A DNA stretch of 64,000 nt, taken from the NCBI RefSeq assembly GCF_900102345.1, contig NZ_FNKB01000001.1:2418001-2482000 (forward strand), written 5' to 3'. The notes under the pieces were generated by a model. The model saw nothing but the letters and a program-made list of their open reading frames with translations. It made no database searches and was not told where the DNA came from. The stretch comes from Leucobacter chromiiresistens (GTDB taxonomy: Bacteria; Actinomycetota; Actinomycetes; Actinomycetales; Microbacteriaceae). Every line of letters starts with the position of its first letter. Positions within the stretch are counted from its first letter, which is position 1. Shown piece by piece: positions 32,550 to 45,069 of this stretch. The position numbers and the translations under genes were made by a program.

Positions 32550-33095
32550 TCAGCCCTGAGCGAGAATGCTGTACAGGCGACGGCGGGCGTCCTCCAGCAC
32601 CTCGACCGCTTCCGCGACCTGCTCCGCGCTCCCCGTCCGGCCCACCTGCGCCGCGGCCTGGGCCAGTTCGAAGCCCGCCTGCGCGAGTGCGCCGTGCCGC
32701 TTCGGCGCCCGCTGGGCGGACGCCTCCCACGGAGCGTTCGCCTCTCCGGCGGCCACGGCCTCGCCACCGGCGTCGGTGAGCGCGTAGGTCTTCCGCCCGT
32801 TCGACTCCTCCGCCGAGATCAAGCCCTCGTCGGCGAGCATCTGGAGCGCCGGGTAGACCGACCCCGCGCTCGGCTTCCACTCGCCCCCGCTGCGGCGCTC
32901 GATCTCCCGGATGATCTGATACCCGTGCATGGGCTCCTCGGCGAGCAGCGCCAGCACCGCGGCGCGCACGTCGCCGCGCGCCATCCGCGATCCGGCCCGC
33001 TTCTCGAAGCCGGTGCGCAGCTGGTCCATCGCCTCCCACAGCGACTCGCCGGCTGCGCCGGCACCGAACCCGAATGAATTGAACGACTGTTGCAT
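32550..33095 (-). CDS. PadR-family transcriptional regulator
   Basis: 181 residues. The winged helix-turn-helix spans about 40-115: RAAVLALLAEEPMHGYQIIR, then GEWKPSAGSVYPALQMLADE and RKTYALTDAG. A C-terminal helical dimerisation region follows. The N-terminal 35 residues are an extension rich in Phe/Gly. It precedes the ABC1 kinase gene in an operon. A palindrome over its own -10 (33134-33152) suggests autorepression. Confidence 0.9.
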   Translation of the reverse strand: MQQSFNSFGFGAGAAGESLWEAMDQLRTGFEKRAGSRMARGDVRAAVLALLAEEPMHGYQIIREIERRSGGEWKPSAGSVYPALQMLADEGLISAEESNGRKTYALTDAGGEAVAAGEANAPWEASAQRAPKRHGALAQAGFELAQAAAQVGRTGSAEQVAEAVEVLEDARRRLYSILAQG

Positions 33096-33124
33096 GGCTT
33101 CCTTCGTGACTCGCGAGCGACTGG

Positions 33125-33166
33125 TGAGCGATAGTCGGCAATATACGCCGACACCCTGAGCGATAG
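33125..33166 (-). promoter_or_regulatory. padR promoter with palindrome and direct repeats
   Basis: TATATT on the minus strand (33145-33140) is a good -10 and lies in the centre of the inverted repeat GTCGGC-(7 nt)-GCCGAC (33134-33152). TGAGCGATAG occurs on both sides, at 33125-33134 and 33157-33166, 32 bp apart. Together they look like a PadR autoregulatory operator. Confidence 0.55.
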
Positions 33167-33200
33167 GTGAGGATCGCGGATACGGGAGCGGCCGTCGCAG

Positions 33201-34226
33201 TCAGCTGGCCCGGCGATCCGACTTCGCCGTGCTCCGCTTCGCGGAGGCCCGTTTCGCCGCGGGCTTCTTCGGCTCAGCCTTCTTCGCCGCGGGCTTCTTC
33301 GCCGAGGCCTTCTTCGCCGCGGGCTTCTTCGCCGAGGATTTCTTCGCGGCAGTCCGCTTCCCCGCGGAGCCCGAGCGGGCGGCGCCCTTCGCCGAGGACG
33401 CGCCCCCGGCCCCACGCCTGCCTCCGGCCTTCTTCGCCGCCCGAGAACGCTGCACGCTCTCCTTCAGCGCCGCCATGAGGTCGATCACCTCTGCGTCCGA
33501 CCCGTCCTCCTCCTCGGCGTCGCCGAACGTGGCCTCCGTATCGAGCGCGTCACCCGCTGCGAGTTTGGCGCGCACCAGTTGGCGCAGCTCCTCCTGGTAT
33601 TCGTCGTGGAAGTCGGTCGCGTCGAAGTCGCCGCTGAAGCTCTTCACGAGCGCCGCCGAGAGCTGCAGCTCCTTCGCCGTGATGCGCACCCGCTCGTCGA
33701 GTTCGGGGAACTCCGCTTCGCGCACCTCGTCGGGCCACAGCAGATTCTGCACGACGAGCACGTCGTCGCGCACGCGGAGGGCCGCGATCCGCGTTTTCTG
33801 CCGCAGCGCGAACTGCACGATGGCCGTGCGGTCGGTCTGCTCGAGCGTGCGCCGCAGCAGCACGTACGCCTTCGCCGACTTGCCCGCGGGGCGCAGGAAG
33901 TAGCTCTTCTCGAACATGATCGGGTCGAGCTGATCGGTGGGAACGAACTCGACCACGGAGATCTCGCGGTTGCGCTCCTGCGGAATGGCTTCGAGCTCCT
34001 CCTTCGTGAGCACGACGGTCTCGTCGTCCTCCACGTACGCGCGATCGATGTCGGCGTACTCCACGGCTTCGCCGCACACCTCGCAGCGCCGCTGGTACCG
34101 GATGCGCCCGCCGTCGCGCGCGTGCACCTGGTGCAGCTCCACGTCGTGATCCTCGGTCGCGCTGAACAGCTTCACCGGCACATTGACGAGCCCGAAGGTG
34201 ATCGCCCCGGTCCATATGGCTCTCAT
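33201..34226 (-). CDS. ku: Ku DNA end-binding protein of bacterial NHEJ
   Basis: 341 residues. The Ku core (1-255) starts MRAIWTGAITFGLVNVPVKL and includes a Cys pair in RRCEVCGEAVEY and LRPAGKSAKAYVLLRRTLE. After about residue 265 comes a long Lys/Ala/Pro tail built from AKKPAAKKASAKKP-type repeats, as in extended actinobacterial Ku C-termini that bind DNA and recruit LigD. It is divergent from ligD, with 69 bp between them, forming the complete two-component end-joining system. Confidence 0.95.
   Translation of the reverse strand: MRAIWTGAITFGLVNVPVKLFSATEDHDVELHQVHARDGGRIRYQRRCEVCGEAVEYADIDRAYVEDDETVVLTKEELEAIPQERNREISVVEFVPTDQLDPIMFEKSYFLRPAGKSAKAYVLLRRTLEQTDRTAIVQFALRQKTRIAALRVRDDVLVVQNLLWPDEVREAEFPELDERVRITAKELQLSAALVKSFSGDFDATDFHDEYQEELRQLVRAKLAAGDALDTEATFGDAEEEDGSDAEVIDLMAALKESVQRSRAAKKAGGRRGAGGASSAKGAARSGSAGKRTAAKKSSAKKPAAKKASAKKPAAKKAEPKKPAAKRASAKRSTAKSDRRAS
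33249..33360. repeat. Repeats encoding the Ku Lys/Ala tail
   Basis: Imperfect 15/30-bp units (GCCGCGGGCTTCTTC type on the plus strand) encode alternating AKKPAAKK and AKKASAKK. They are candidates for length polymorphism. Confidence 0.7.
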
Positions 34227-34295
34227 ACGTACAGTAGAGCCGAATAGGGTGTCAACGGGCTACGCCTTGTGCGCCGACGCGAACATGCTGTAGCC

Positions 34296-36944
34296 ATGGC
34301 CGGTGCACAGCACGCGGTGCGCATCGACGGGCGCGCCCTCCGTTTGTCGAACCTCGACAAGGTGCTGTACCCCGCAACCGGGACGACGAAGGGCGAGGTG
34401 CTCGGCTACGTGAGCGCCATCGCCGAGACCATGCTCCCCTACTGCCGCGACCGCGCCGCCACGCGCAAGCGCTGGCCCGACGGCGTGGGCGAGAGCGGCG
34501 AGGGCCCGAGCTTCTTCCAGAAGGACATCGGAGATGATGCGCCGTCATGGGTCGCCCGCGGCCGCATCGCGCACCGCGATCATCTCAACGCGTACCCGAT
34601 GGTGAACGACGAGTCGACGCTCGTCTGGCTCACGCAACTCGCGGCGCTCGAAATCCATGTGCCGCAGTGGCGGTTCGATCGGGCGGCGGCCGAGCCGCCC
34701 GGCGAGCACGGCGGGGTCGAGGGGGCGGCAGACCCGAGACGGGCGCCGGATCGCCTCGTGCTCGACCTCGATCCGGGCCCCGGGGTCGACCTGCGGCAGT
34801 GCGCGCGCGTCGCCTTTCTCGTCCGCGACCTCCTCGACGGCATGGGCCTCGACTCCGTACCGGTGACGAGCGGCAGTGCGGGCATCCACGTCTACGCCCC
34901 GCTCGACGGCGGGCAGTCGTCCGAGCAGGTCTCCGCGGTCGCGCGCGAGCTCGCCCGCGCATTGGAGAAGGATCACCCCGGTGAGATCATCAGCAGCATG
35001 CAGCGGAGTCTGCGCGCCGGCAAGGTCTTCATCGACTGGAGCCAGAACAACGGCAGCAAGACCACGATCGCTCCCTACTCGCTTCGCGGTCGCGCACGCC
35101 CGACCGTCGCGGCGCCGCGGACCTGGCGCGAGCTCGCCTCCCCGCACCTGCGCCACCTCGAGTTCCGCGAGGTGCTGGAGCGCGTCGAGCGACGCGGCGA
35201 TCCGCTGGCCGAGCTGACCCGCGAGAGCGCGGCCGCGCGCACGTCGGAGCGACTGGAGGTGTATCGCTCGAAGCGCGATGCGCAGCGCACCCCCGAGCCC
35301 GTGCCCGAAGCGCACCGACGCACCGGCGGCAATCGGACCGCGGCGGCCCGAGGGCGTGCAGTCGCCGCCCATGAGGGCGACGCGGCGGAAGGCCCGGTCT
35401 TCGTCATCCAGCGGCACGAGGCCCGTCGCCTGCACTACGACTTCCGGCTCGAGCACGACGGGGTGCTCGTCAGCTGGGCCCTCCCGAAGGGGGTGCCCAC
35501 CGATCCCCGCCGCAATCACCTGGCGGTGCCCACCGAGGATCACCCGATGGAGTACCGCACCTTCGAGGGCGAGATCCCGAAGGGCGAGTACGGAGCAGGC
35601 ACGGTGCGCATCTGGGACGCCGGCACGTTCGCGCTCGAGAAGTGGCGCGACGACGAGGTCATCGCGACGCTCACCGGCACCGTCGACGGCGGCATCGGCG
35701 GCACCCGCACCTACGTGCTCTTCCGCACGCAGGAGGATCCGCCGCAGTGGATGATCCATCTCAAGGCAGACCGGGCCGACCGGGCAGGCCGGGCAGACCG
35801 CGCAGACCGGGCGGATCGGGCAGACCGCGCAGACCGGGCCGAGCAGCCCGCGGCGTCGACGGGAGCCCGCGCCGGGCGCCCATCGCCCGGCGAGCCGCTG
35901 CCCGACGCCGCGCGGCCCATGCTCGCGACGCGATCCTCAGCCGCCTCCCTCGAGCATCTCGACGCCGGCGACTGGTCGTTCGAGATGAAGTGGGACGGCA
36001 TGCGCGCGATCGTCGCGCTCGACGGCGACCGCGTGACGGTCACCAGCCGGTCGGGGCGCGACGTCACCGCGAGCTTCCCCGAGCTGCGCGACACGGCGCA
36101 GGCGGTCCTCGCCGACTCCGCGGTGCTCGACGGCGAGATCGTGGCGCTCGGGCCCGGCGGCGCCCCCAGCTTCTCGCGGCTGCAGGATCGCATGGGCCTC
36201 ACCGGTGCTCGCGAGGTCGCGCGCGCTCGGCGATCGGCCCCGGTGCGCTTCTTCGCCTTCGACGTGCTCGCACTCAACGGCACCGACTGCCGCGCGCTGC
36301 CGTACGACGCGAGACGCGAGCTGCTGCTCGAGAGCTTCGATGACGGCGACGACAGCGACGGCGACGACGGGCGCGGCGAAGCAGGCGGCGGGAGCGGCGA
36401 AGCAGGCGGCGGCGGTGCCGCAGCCGGGCGGGGCGCGGTGGCGGTGCCGCCCGCGTTCGCGGGCGATGCCGCGGCCGCGCTCGCCGCGAGTCGCGAGCTG
36501 GGCCTGGAGGGCGTCGTCGCGAAGCGCCGCACGAGCCCGTATCGGGCCGGCACGCGATCGAGCGAGTGGCTGAAGGTGCCGCTCGCCGAGACGACCGAGG
36601 CGGTCGTGATCGGGTGGCGGGCGAGCGACGCCGACCCGTCGGGCTTCGCGTCGCTGCTCATCGCGATCCCCGGAGAGCGCGGGCTGCAGTACGCCGGCCG
36701 CGTCGCGAGCGGGTTCAGCGCGTCGGTGCGGCGACAGGTGCGGCGCGTGCTCGCGGCGGACGAGCGGGCCGAGCCCGCCTTCGACGTGCCGAGCGAGGCG
36801 CGGCGCGAGGCGCACTGGGTCGCACCGCGCCGCGTGGGCGAGGTGACGTTCCGCGAGCGCACGCCGGAGGGGCGGCTCCGTCACGCCGCGTGGCGCGGGT
36901 GGCGGCCCGACCGGGATGTCTCCGAGTTCCTCGGCGGCCCGTAG
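34296..36944 (+). CDS. ligD: Multifunctional DNA ligase D (polymerase-phosphoesterase-ligase)
   Basis: 882 residues from ATG 34296; GTG 34269 is an in-frame alternative and the ribosome binding site is weak for both. Domain order is POL (about 1-290, with KVLYP, FFQKDI and DLDPG), phosphoesterase (about 365-480, FVIQRHEARRLHYDFRLEHD), then ATP-dependent ligase (about 550-882) with the adenylated Lys in EMKWDGMRA. This is the mycobacterial order. Between PE and LIG is a linker of Ala-Asp-Arg repeats, and a Gly-rich insertion (about 690-715) lies inside the ligase domain. The protein fills and seals broken ends with Ku. Confidence 0.95.
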   Translation: MAGAQHAVRIDGRALRLSNLDKVLYPATGTTKGEVLGYVSAIAETMLPYCRDRAATRKRWPDGVGESGEGPSFFQKDIGDDAPSWVARGRIAHRDHLNAYPMVNDESTLVWLTQLAALEIHVPQWRFDRAAAEPPGEHGGVEGAADPRRAPDRLVLDLDPGPGVDLRQCARVAFLVRDLLDGMGLDSVPVTSGSAGIHVYAPLDGGQSSEQVSAVARELARALEKDHPGEIISSMQRSLRAGKVFIDWSQNNGSKTTIAPYSLRGRARPTVAAPRTWRELASPHLRHLEFREVLERVERRGDPLAELTRESAAARTSERLEVYRSKRDAQRTPEPVPEAHRRTGGNRTAAARGRAVAAHEGDAAEGPVFVIQRHEARRLHYDFRLEHDGVLVSWALPKGVPTDPRRNHLAVPTEDHPMEYRTFEGEIPKGEYGAGTVRIWDAGTFALEKWRDDEVIATLTGTVDGGIGGTRTYVLFRTQEDPPQWMIHLKADRADRAGRADRADRADRADRADRAEQPAASTGARAGRPSPGEPLPDAARPMLATRSSAASLEHLDAGDWSFEMKWDGMRAIVALDGDRVTVTSRSGRDVTASFPELRDTAQAVLADSAVLDGEIVALGPGGAPSFSRLQDRMGLTGAREVARARRSAPVRFFAFDVLALNGTDCRALPYDARRELLLESFDDGDDSDGDDGRGEAGGGSGEAGGGGAAAGRGAVAVPPAFAGDAAAALAASRELGLEGVVAKRRTSPYRAGTRSSEWLKVPLAETTEAVVIGWRASDADPSGFASLLIAIPGERGLQYAGRVASGFSASVRRQVRRVLAADERAEPAFDVPSEARREAHWVAPRRVGEVTFRERTPEGRLRHAAWRGWRPDRDVSEFLGGP
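35766..35846 (+). repeat. 9-bp tandem repeats in ligD linker
   Basis: Nine units of GCAGACCGG type, 9 bp each, the last degenerate, encode an Ala-Asp-Arg repeat linking the phosphoesterase and ligase domains. Confidence 0.9.
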
Positions 36945-36955
36945 ACTCGTGCATC

Positions 36956-37507
36956 ATGGCAATGGGATCGACGATGCACACCTTCGAAGTGGACCTGGCA
37001 GACGTGGATCGCGGGGTGTACGAGCAGTTCACGCTGCGCGTCGCCCGGCACCCCTCTGAAACGGCCCCCTTCATGATCACGCGCGTGCTCGCCTACTGCC
37101 TCGAGTACACCGAGGGCGTCGCGTTCGGCGGTGGCGTGTCGACCGTCGACGAACCGGCGGTGATGGTGCGCGACCTGACCGGCTCGCTGTCGGCCTGGAT
37201 CGAGGTCGGAGCACCCGACGCCGCCCGTCTGCACTCCGGGAGCAAGTCGGCGGAGCGCGCCGTCGTGTACACCCACCGCGACCCCGAGAAGGTGCTGGCG
37301 AACTGGCGGGGCAAGACGATTCATCGCGCGTCGCAGATACCGCTCTTCGCGGTCGATCCCGCCCTCGTCGCGGGCGCGGCCGACGCCCTCGAGCGGCGCA
37401 ACGCGCTCTCCGTCTCGCGCACCGAGGGCCAGCTGTACCTCGACCTGAACGGGGCGAACCTGTCGGGTGCGCTCGCGGAGCACCGCATCGCGGAGCCGAG
37501 CGCCTAG
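36956..37507 (+). CDS. YaeQ-family protein
   Basis: 183 residues from ATG 36956; the frame is open upstream within the ligD gene, but MAMGSTMHTFEVDLADVDRG is the natural YaeQ N-terminus. Further family features are ETAPFMITRVLAYCLEYTEG and WIEVGAPDAARLH. YaeQ proteins resemble PD-(D/E)XK nucleases structurally, and their role is unclear. Only 11 bp separate it from ligD, so it is co-transcribed with the NHEJ ligase, which may hint at a link with DNA ends. Confidence 0.88.
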   Translation: MAMGSTMHTFEVDLADVDRGVYEQFTLRVARHPSETAPFMITRVLAYCLEYTEGVAFGGGVSTVDEPAVMVRDLTGSLSAWIEVGAPDAARLHSGSKSAERAVVYTHRDPEKVLANWRGKTIHRASQIPLFAVDPALVAGAADALERRNALSVSRTEGQLYLDLNGANLSGALAEHRIAEPSA

Positions 37508-37510
37508 CGT

Positions 37511-38080
37511 TCAGAGGATGATCGTCGTCGCGCCCGGGTCGACCCGGCGCGGGCGCGTCGCCCCCCAGATGATCGCGACGCCGACGGCGGTGAGCACGAG
37601 GCCCGCGACGACCGCGGCGATCGACAGCGCCACCCCCGGCCAGAGGAGCGCGAGAATGCCGCCCGCGAGCAGCACCGCTCCCGGCACGATCCCGATGCTC
37701 GGCCGGTGCCGGGCGAATCGCAGACCGACGGCGAGCCAGAGCGCGCCGAACGCGATCAGCCCGAACCCGGCGAAGCTCACCAGCGCGCGTGCAGTGGCGC
37801 CAGTGAAGGCGAGGGCGATGACTCCTGCGACGACGAGCAGGATGCCGCCGATCGATCTGCCGCGAGCGAGCAGCACCGCGCCGTTCGCGATGAGGGCCGA
37901 GGCGAACAGCACCACCAGGATCCAGCTCGCCGAGAAGAACGGCCATACGACGAGGCCCAGTCCGATCACGGCGACGATCGCGCCGACCGCGATCACCGTG
38001 CCCTTCGGGAACGCGGGCTGAGCACGGTCGGCCCCGTCGGAGCCGCCGCGCATCGGTACGGGCATGTGGGGCAGGGACAC
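37511..38080 (-). CDS. HdeD/DUF308-like membrane protein
   Basis: 189 residues from GTG 38080, which has GGAGG 5 nt upstream. Six short hydrophobic segments with Gly-rich turns (VIAVGAIVAVIGLGLVVWP, ILVVLFASALIANGAVLL, GGILLVVAGVIALAF and others) fit the HdeD-like/DUF308 family of membrane proteins linked to acid stress in enterobacteria. Function here is unknown. It converges on the YaeQ gene with 3 bp between the two stops. Confidence 0.75.
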   Translation of the reverse strand: MSLPHMPVPMRGGSDGADRAQPAFPKGTVIAVGAIVAVIGLGLVVWPFFSASWILVVLFASALIANGAVLLARGRSIGGILLVVAGVIALAFTGATARALVSFAGFGLIAFGALWLAVGLRFARHRPSIGIVPGAVLLAGGILALLWPGVALSIAAVVAGLVLTAVGVAIIWGATRPRRVDPGATTIIL

Positions 38081-38243
38081 GGAGACCTCCGGGTTCGGCG
38101 GACGGATCGCACGGAACCGTCCGAGCCTCGGTTCGGGCGGCCGTGCAGCTACTGTACGACGCCCGCCTTCGAACTCACCGGCAACCCGAGGCATGATCGC
38201 CAGCGGCGCAACCCGTCGCACCGGAGCGATCGGCACGGGCACA

Positions 38244-38903
38244 ATGGAGACGATGCAACGCGACGACTTCCTCCGCCCGGCCCTCGAGGTGGCTCCGCAC
38301 CTGCTCGGCTCGCTCCTGTCGGTCGACGCTCCCGGCGGCCGGGTGACCATCCGCATCACCGAGGTCGAGGCGTATCACGGAGTCGGTGTGCCCGGCGTGC
38401 GCGATGCCGGCTCGCACGCCCGGAACGGGCGCACGGAGCGCAACGCGTCGATGTTCGGCCCGCCGGGCCACGCCTACGTCTACTTCAGCTACGGCATGCA
38501 CTTCGCCGTGAACCTCGTGTGCTCGCCCGAGGGCTCCGCCTCCGGTGTGCTCGTGCGCGCCGGCGAGGTCGTCGCCGGCGCCGACGTGGCGCGCGAACGC
38601 CGCAGCGCGCGGCGAGCGGGCACCGACGTTCCGGCCGACCATCTCGCCCGCGGGCCCGGCAACGTCGCGCAGGCCCTCGGCATCCGTCGGGAGACGCACG
38701 ACGGGCGCTCCCTCTTCGCGGAGCCGTTCTCCCTGCAGCTGCCCGATCGGGCGGTGCCGACGATCGCCTCCGGGCCCCGAGTCGGCGTCGCCGGCGTCGC
38801 GGGCGGCCCCGAGTTCCCGTGGAGGTTCTGGATCCCGGGCGAGCCGTCGGTGTCCGCGTTCCGGCCGGGCCGGGGCGCGCCGCGCCCCGTGCGCCGCAGC
38901 TAG
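38244..38903 (+). CDS. 3-methyladenine DNA glycosylase (AAG/MPG type)
   Basis: 219 residues from ATG 38244; ATG 38253 is a near alternative. The AAG fold is identified by RPALEVAPHLLGSLL, the catalytic Glu in ITEVEAYHG, MFGPPGHAYVYFSYGMHFAVNLV and GPGNVAQALGI. It removes alkylated purines and initiates base excision repair. It lies near the NHEJ genes but on an independent unit, and its end overlaps the convergent transporter gene by 4 bp. Confidence 0.9.
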   Translation: METMQRDDFLRPALEVAPHLLGSLLSVDAPGGRVTIRITEVEAYHGVGVPGVRDAGSHARNGRTERNASMFGPPGHAYVYFSYGMHFAVNLVCSPEGSASGVLVRAGEVVAGADVARERRSARRAGTDVPADHLARGPGNVAQALGIRRETHDGRSLFAEPFSLQLPDRAVPTIASGPRVGVAGVAGGPEFPWRFWIPGEPSVSAFRPGRGAPRPVRRS

Positions 38904-39883
38904 CGCGCGTCCTCCACGGCGAGGGCCGATGCACCGGTCTGCGGATGGAACTTCGCCAGCCCGACGACGCCGATGATCGCCACGGCTCCCGATGCGACGA
39001 ATGCGAGGATCGCCCACGCGGGTGCGCCCGCAGCCTCGTCGAGCACGGTGATGCCGATGAGCACCGCGACGATCGGGTCGACCACCGTGAGACCCGCCAC
39101 CACGAGGTCGGGCGGGCCCGACGAGTAGGCGTTCTGCACGAAGACGAGGCCGAGCAGCGCGCCGGCGATGAGCGCCGCGACGCACGCCCAGGTGAGCCAT
39201 TCGAACTCGCCCTGCTGCAGTCGCCCGATCACCGACTTCGCGAAGGTCGCGACGAAGCCGTAGAGCACGCCGGCGCCGATGATGTAGATGAGCGCGACGC
39301 CGCGGTGGCGGAAGACGAGGGTGAGCACCGAGATGACGGCGAACACGACGCCGAACGTGATGAGGATCTCGATCAACTTGGCATCGGTGACCGGCTGATC
39401 GGAGGCCGTGAACGCCGCCACGCTCACGAACACCACGATGCCGAGCACGGCGAGCCCGATCGATGATTGCACACGCTTGCCGAGTCGCACCCCGCTCACG
39501 CGAGAGTTGAGAATGGAGGTGATCACGAGCCCGACCACGCCGATCGGCTGCACGATGATGAGCGGCGAGAGCGAGAGCGATCCGATCTGGAACACGACGG
39601 CGAGGCCGAGGAAGAGGGTGCCGACCACCCAGGAGGGACGCCGCAGCAGACTCGCGATGTGACGGAGCGACAGGCCCGCGCCCGCGCTCTGGCCCGTGAT
39701 GCGCTCGACCTTGTTGAGGCCGCGCGACTGGTACTGCGCGCCGAACGCGAGCAGCGCGGCGCCGATCAGGGCGAGCGGAATGCCGATGAACTGCTTCGGG
39801 TCGAGCGCGGTCATCTCGGTGACCGCTTCGGAGAGACCGAGGTCTCCCGTGAGCCGGGCGGCGTCAATCAGGCTCGCATGCAC
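38900..39883 (-). CDS. DMT-superfamily/NIPA-like transporter
   Basis: 327 residues with about nine helices in the EamA-like arrangement: IPLALIGAALLAFGAQYQSRG, VVGTLFLGLAVVFQIGSLSL, IGVVGLVITSILNSR and DLVVAGLTVVDPIVAVLIGI. The PIGVVGLV and TVVDPIVAV segments resemble the NIPA/DUF-type magnesium-transporter-like family common in actinobacteria. Substrate not determined. Confidence 0.8.
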   Translation of the reverse strand: MHASLIDAARLTGDLGLSEAVTEMTALDPKQFIGIPLALIGAALLAFGAQYQSRGLNKVERITGQSAGAGLSLRHIASLLRRPSWVVGTLFLGLAVVFQIGSLSLSPLIIVQPIGVVGLVITSILNSRVSGVRLGKRVQSSIGLAVLGIVVFVSVAAFTASDQPVTDAKLIEILITFGVVFAVISVLTLVFRHRGVALIYIIGAGVLYGFVATFAKSVIGRLQQGEFEWLTWACVAALIAGALLGLVFVQNAYSSGPPDLVVAGLTVVDPIVAVLIGITVLDEAAGAPAWAILAFVASGAVAIIGVVGLAKFHPQTGASALAVEDAR

Positions 39884-39955
39884 AGCACCACCCTAGCGCG
39901 TGGAGGGGTCGTCGCCCCGGCGAACTCCCGTCCGCCTCGCTCGCGCCCCGATCGT

Positions 39956-40858
39956 TCAGGCGTCGTCGCCGCGCATGAGCTCGACGAGTCGCGCCGCAGC
40001 GCGGGGCACCTCGTCGTTCACGATCACCTCGTCGAATTCGTCGGCGGCGGCGAGTTCGACCTTCGCGGTCTCGAGGCGGCGCGTGCGCTCCTCCTCGTCC
40101 TCGGTGCCGCGCCCCACGAGGCGGTCGACGAGTTCGTCCCAGCTCGGCGGAGCGAGGAACACGAGTCGCGCCTCGGGCATGCTCGCCCGCACCTGGCGCG
40201 CCCCCTGGAGGTCGATCTCGAGCAGCATGAGCGCCCCGCGCTCTGCGGCCTCCAGCACCGGGCGACGCGGCGTGCCGTAGCGCGACTTGTTGTGCACGGT
40301 CGCCCACTCCAGCAGCTCGTCCGCCGCCAGCATGCGGTCGAAGCCCTCGTCGTCGACGAAGAAGTAGTGGCGTCCGTGCTCCTCCCCCGGTCGCGGGGCG
40401 CGGGTCGTCGCCGACACGGAGAGCTGCACCTCGGGGTAGTGCTCGCGGATGTACGTCGCGACCGTCCCCTTGCCCACCGCGGTCGGGCCGGCGAGCACCG
40501 TCAGCGGCGGGCGGGGGCCGACCCGGCCGCCGCCCGTGCGCTCGCGCACGAAGGCCTCGAGCCGGTCGCGCTGCAGCTTGCCGAGGCCGCCGAGCCGCTT
40601 GCGCTCGGAGATGCCCAGGTCTTCGCGCACGCGCTCCGCCTTCACCGCACCGATTGCGGGGAACGACAGGAGGAAGTCGGTGATCCTCAGCGACGCGGCC
40701 GGCGTATCGGGCAGCCGCGACTGCTCGAGCACGCGGAACGGCGACACCTCGCCCGATCGCAGACGCCGCTTGAGATCCGCGCGCGTCTGTCGCGCCGCGA
40801 TCGCGGCGCGGTTCGCCGCCACACGATCCACCTCAGGCATCGTCCGAGCAGTCGTCAC
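39956..40858 (-). CDS. gmk: mIHF-guanylate kinase fusion protein
   Basis: 300 residues from GTG 40858, with AAGGAG 7 nt upstream. Residues 1-108 are an actinobacterial integration host factor (mIHF): [24 protein letters not shown] helix, then [20 protein letters not shown] and [16 protein letters not shown], the DNA-binding helix-two-turn-helix. Residues 115-300 are guanylate kinase, with P-loop GPTAVGKGT (124-132) and [20 protein letters not shown]. In mycobacteria mihF and gmk are adjacent separate genes; here they are joined without a stop. It makes GDP from GMP and may bind DNA. Confidence 0.93.
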   Translation of the reverse strand: MTTARTMPEVDRVAANRAAIAARQTRADLKRRLRSGEVSPFRVLEQSRLPDTPAASLRITDFLLSFPAIGAVKAERVREDLGISERKRLGGLGKLQRDRLEAFVRERTGGGRVGPRPPLTVLAGPTAVGKGTVATYIREHYPEVQLSVSATTRAPRPGEEHGRHYFFVDDEGFDRMLAADELLEWATVHNKSRYGTPRRPVLEAAERGALMLLEIDLQGARQVRASMPEARLVFLAPPSWDELVDRLVGRGTEDEEERTRRLETAKVELAAADEFDEVIVNDEVPRAAARLVELMRGDDA

Positions 40859-40911
40859 CGTGTCACTCCTTCATGGTCTCCGTGCGCGAGCTGTGCGCAA
40901 TGCGTCATAGC

Positions 40912-41774
40912 CTAGGCCGGTTCGCCGCTCAACGCGAAGCGAACCGCTGCTGCGCGCTCCCGAATCCGGTCGCGCAGCCCCGCGGGCCCGCCGTTCAGAA
41001 TGCTGCGGGATTCGTTCGCGAGCAGCGCGTGACCGATGCCGCCGAACACCCGGCCCGCATCCTCGATGCGGGCGCCCTGATGGCCGAACCCCGGTGCAAG
41101 CACCGGCAGGGCGGGGCCGGCGGGCCGCACGGCGACGTCGATGCCGAACGCCGACAGATCGAGCGTCGCGCCAAGCACGACGCCGACGCCGCCGACCGGC
41201 GCGCTCGCGTGCGCGGCGTTCCACGCCGCCGCGTCCTCCACCATCGCGGCGGCGACGGTGCGACCGTCGGCGCGGCGCGCCTGCTGCACCTCGGCGGCCT
41301 CGGGATTCGACGTCGCGGCGAGCACGAACAGCCCCTTGCCGTCGCGCTGCACGCGCTCCAGCGCACCGGCGAGCGTGCCGAAGCCCTGATACGCGACGAC
41401 CGTCATCGCGTCCGCCTCGAGCGGGGAGCCCGGAGCCAGCCAGGTGTCGGCGTACGCCGCGAAGCTCGAGCCGATGTCGCCGCGCTTCACGTCGGCGACG
41501 ACGAGGAGCCCCGCCTCCCGCGCGTCGGCGAGCACCCGCTCGAGCGCGGCGAACCCGGCGGCGCCGAAGCGCTCGAAGAAGGCGATCTGCGGTTTGACGC
41601 AGGCGGCGACGCCCGCTGCGGCGGCAACCACGTCGCGCCCCATCCGCTCGGCGCCGTCGGCGTCATCTGCGACCCCCCAGCCGGCGAGCAGCGGCCCGTG
41701 CGGGTCGATGCCCGCGCAGAGGTGCCGGCCCGCGGCGAACTCCGCCGCGAGCCGGTCTCCGAACCCCGGTCGGG

Positions 41775-41778
<4 letters not shown>
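40912..41778 (-). CDS. pyrF: Orotidine 5'-phosphate decarboxylase
   Basis: 288 residues from ATG 41778, overlapping the carB stop by 4 nt. The long actinobacterial class: [24 protein letters not shown], the catalytic [16 protein letters not shown], and [11 protein letters not shown] near the end. It performs the last step of UMP synthesis and ends in TAG, which shows that UAG is a normal stop in this genome. It is the last gene of the pyr operon, 53 bp before the mIHF-gmk gene. Confidence 0.95.
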
Positions 41779-45065
<3,287 letters not shown>

Positions 45066-45069
45066 CGGG

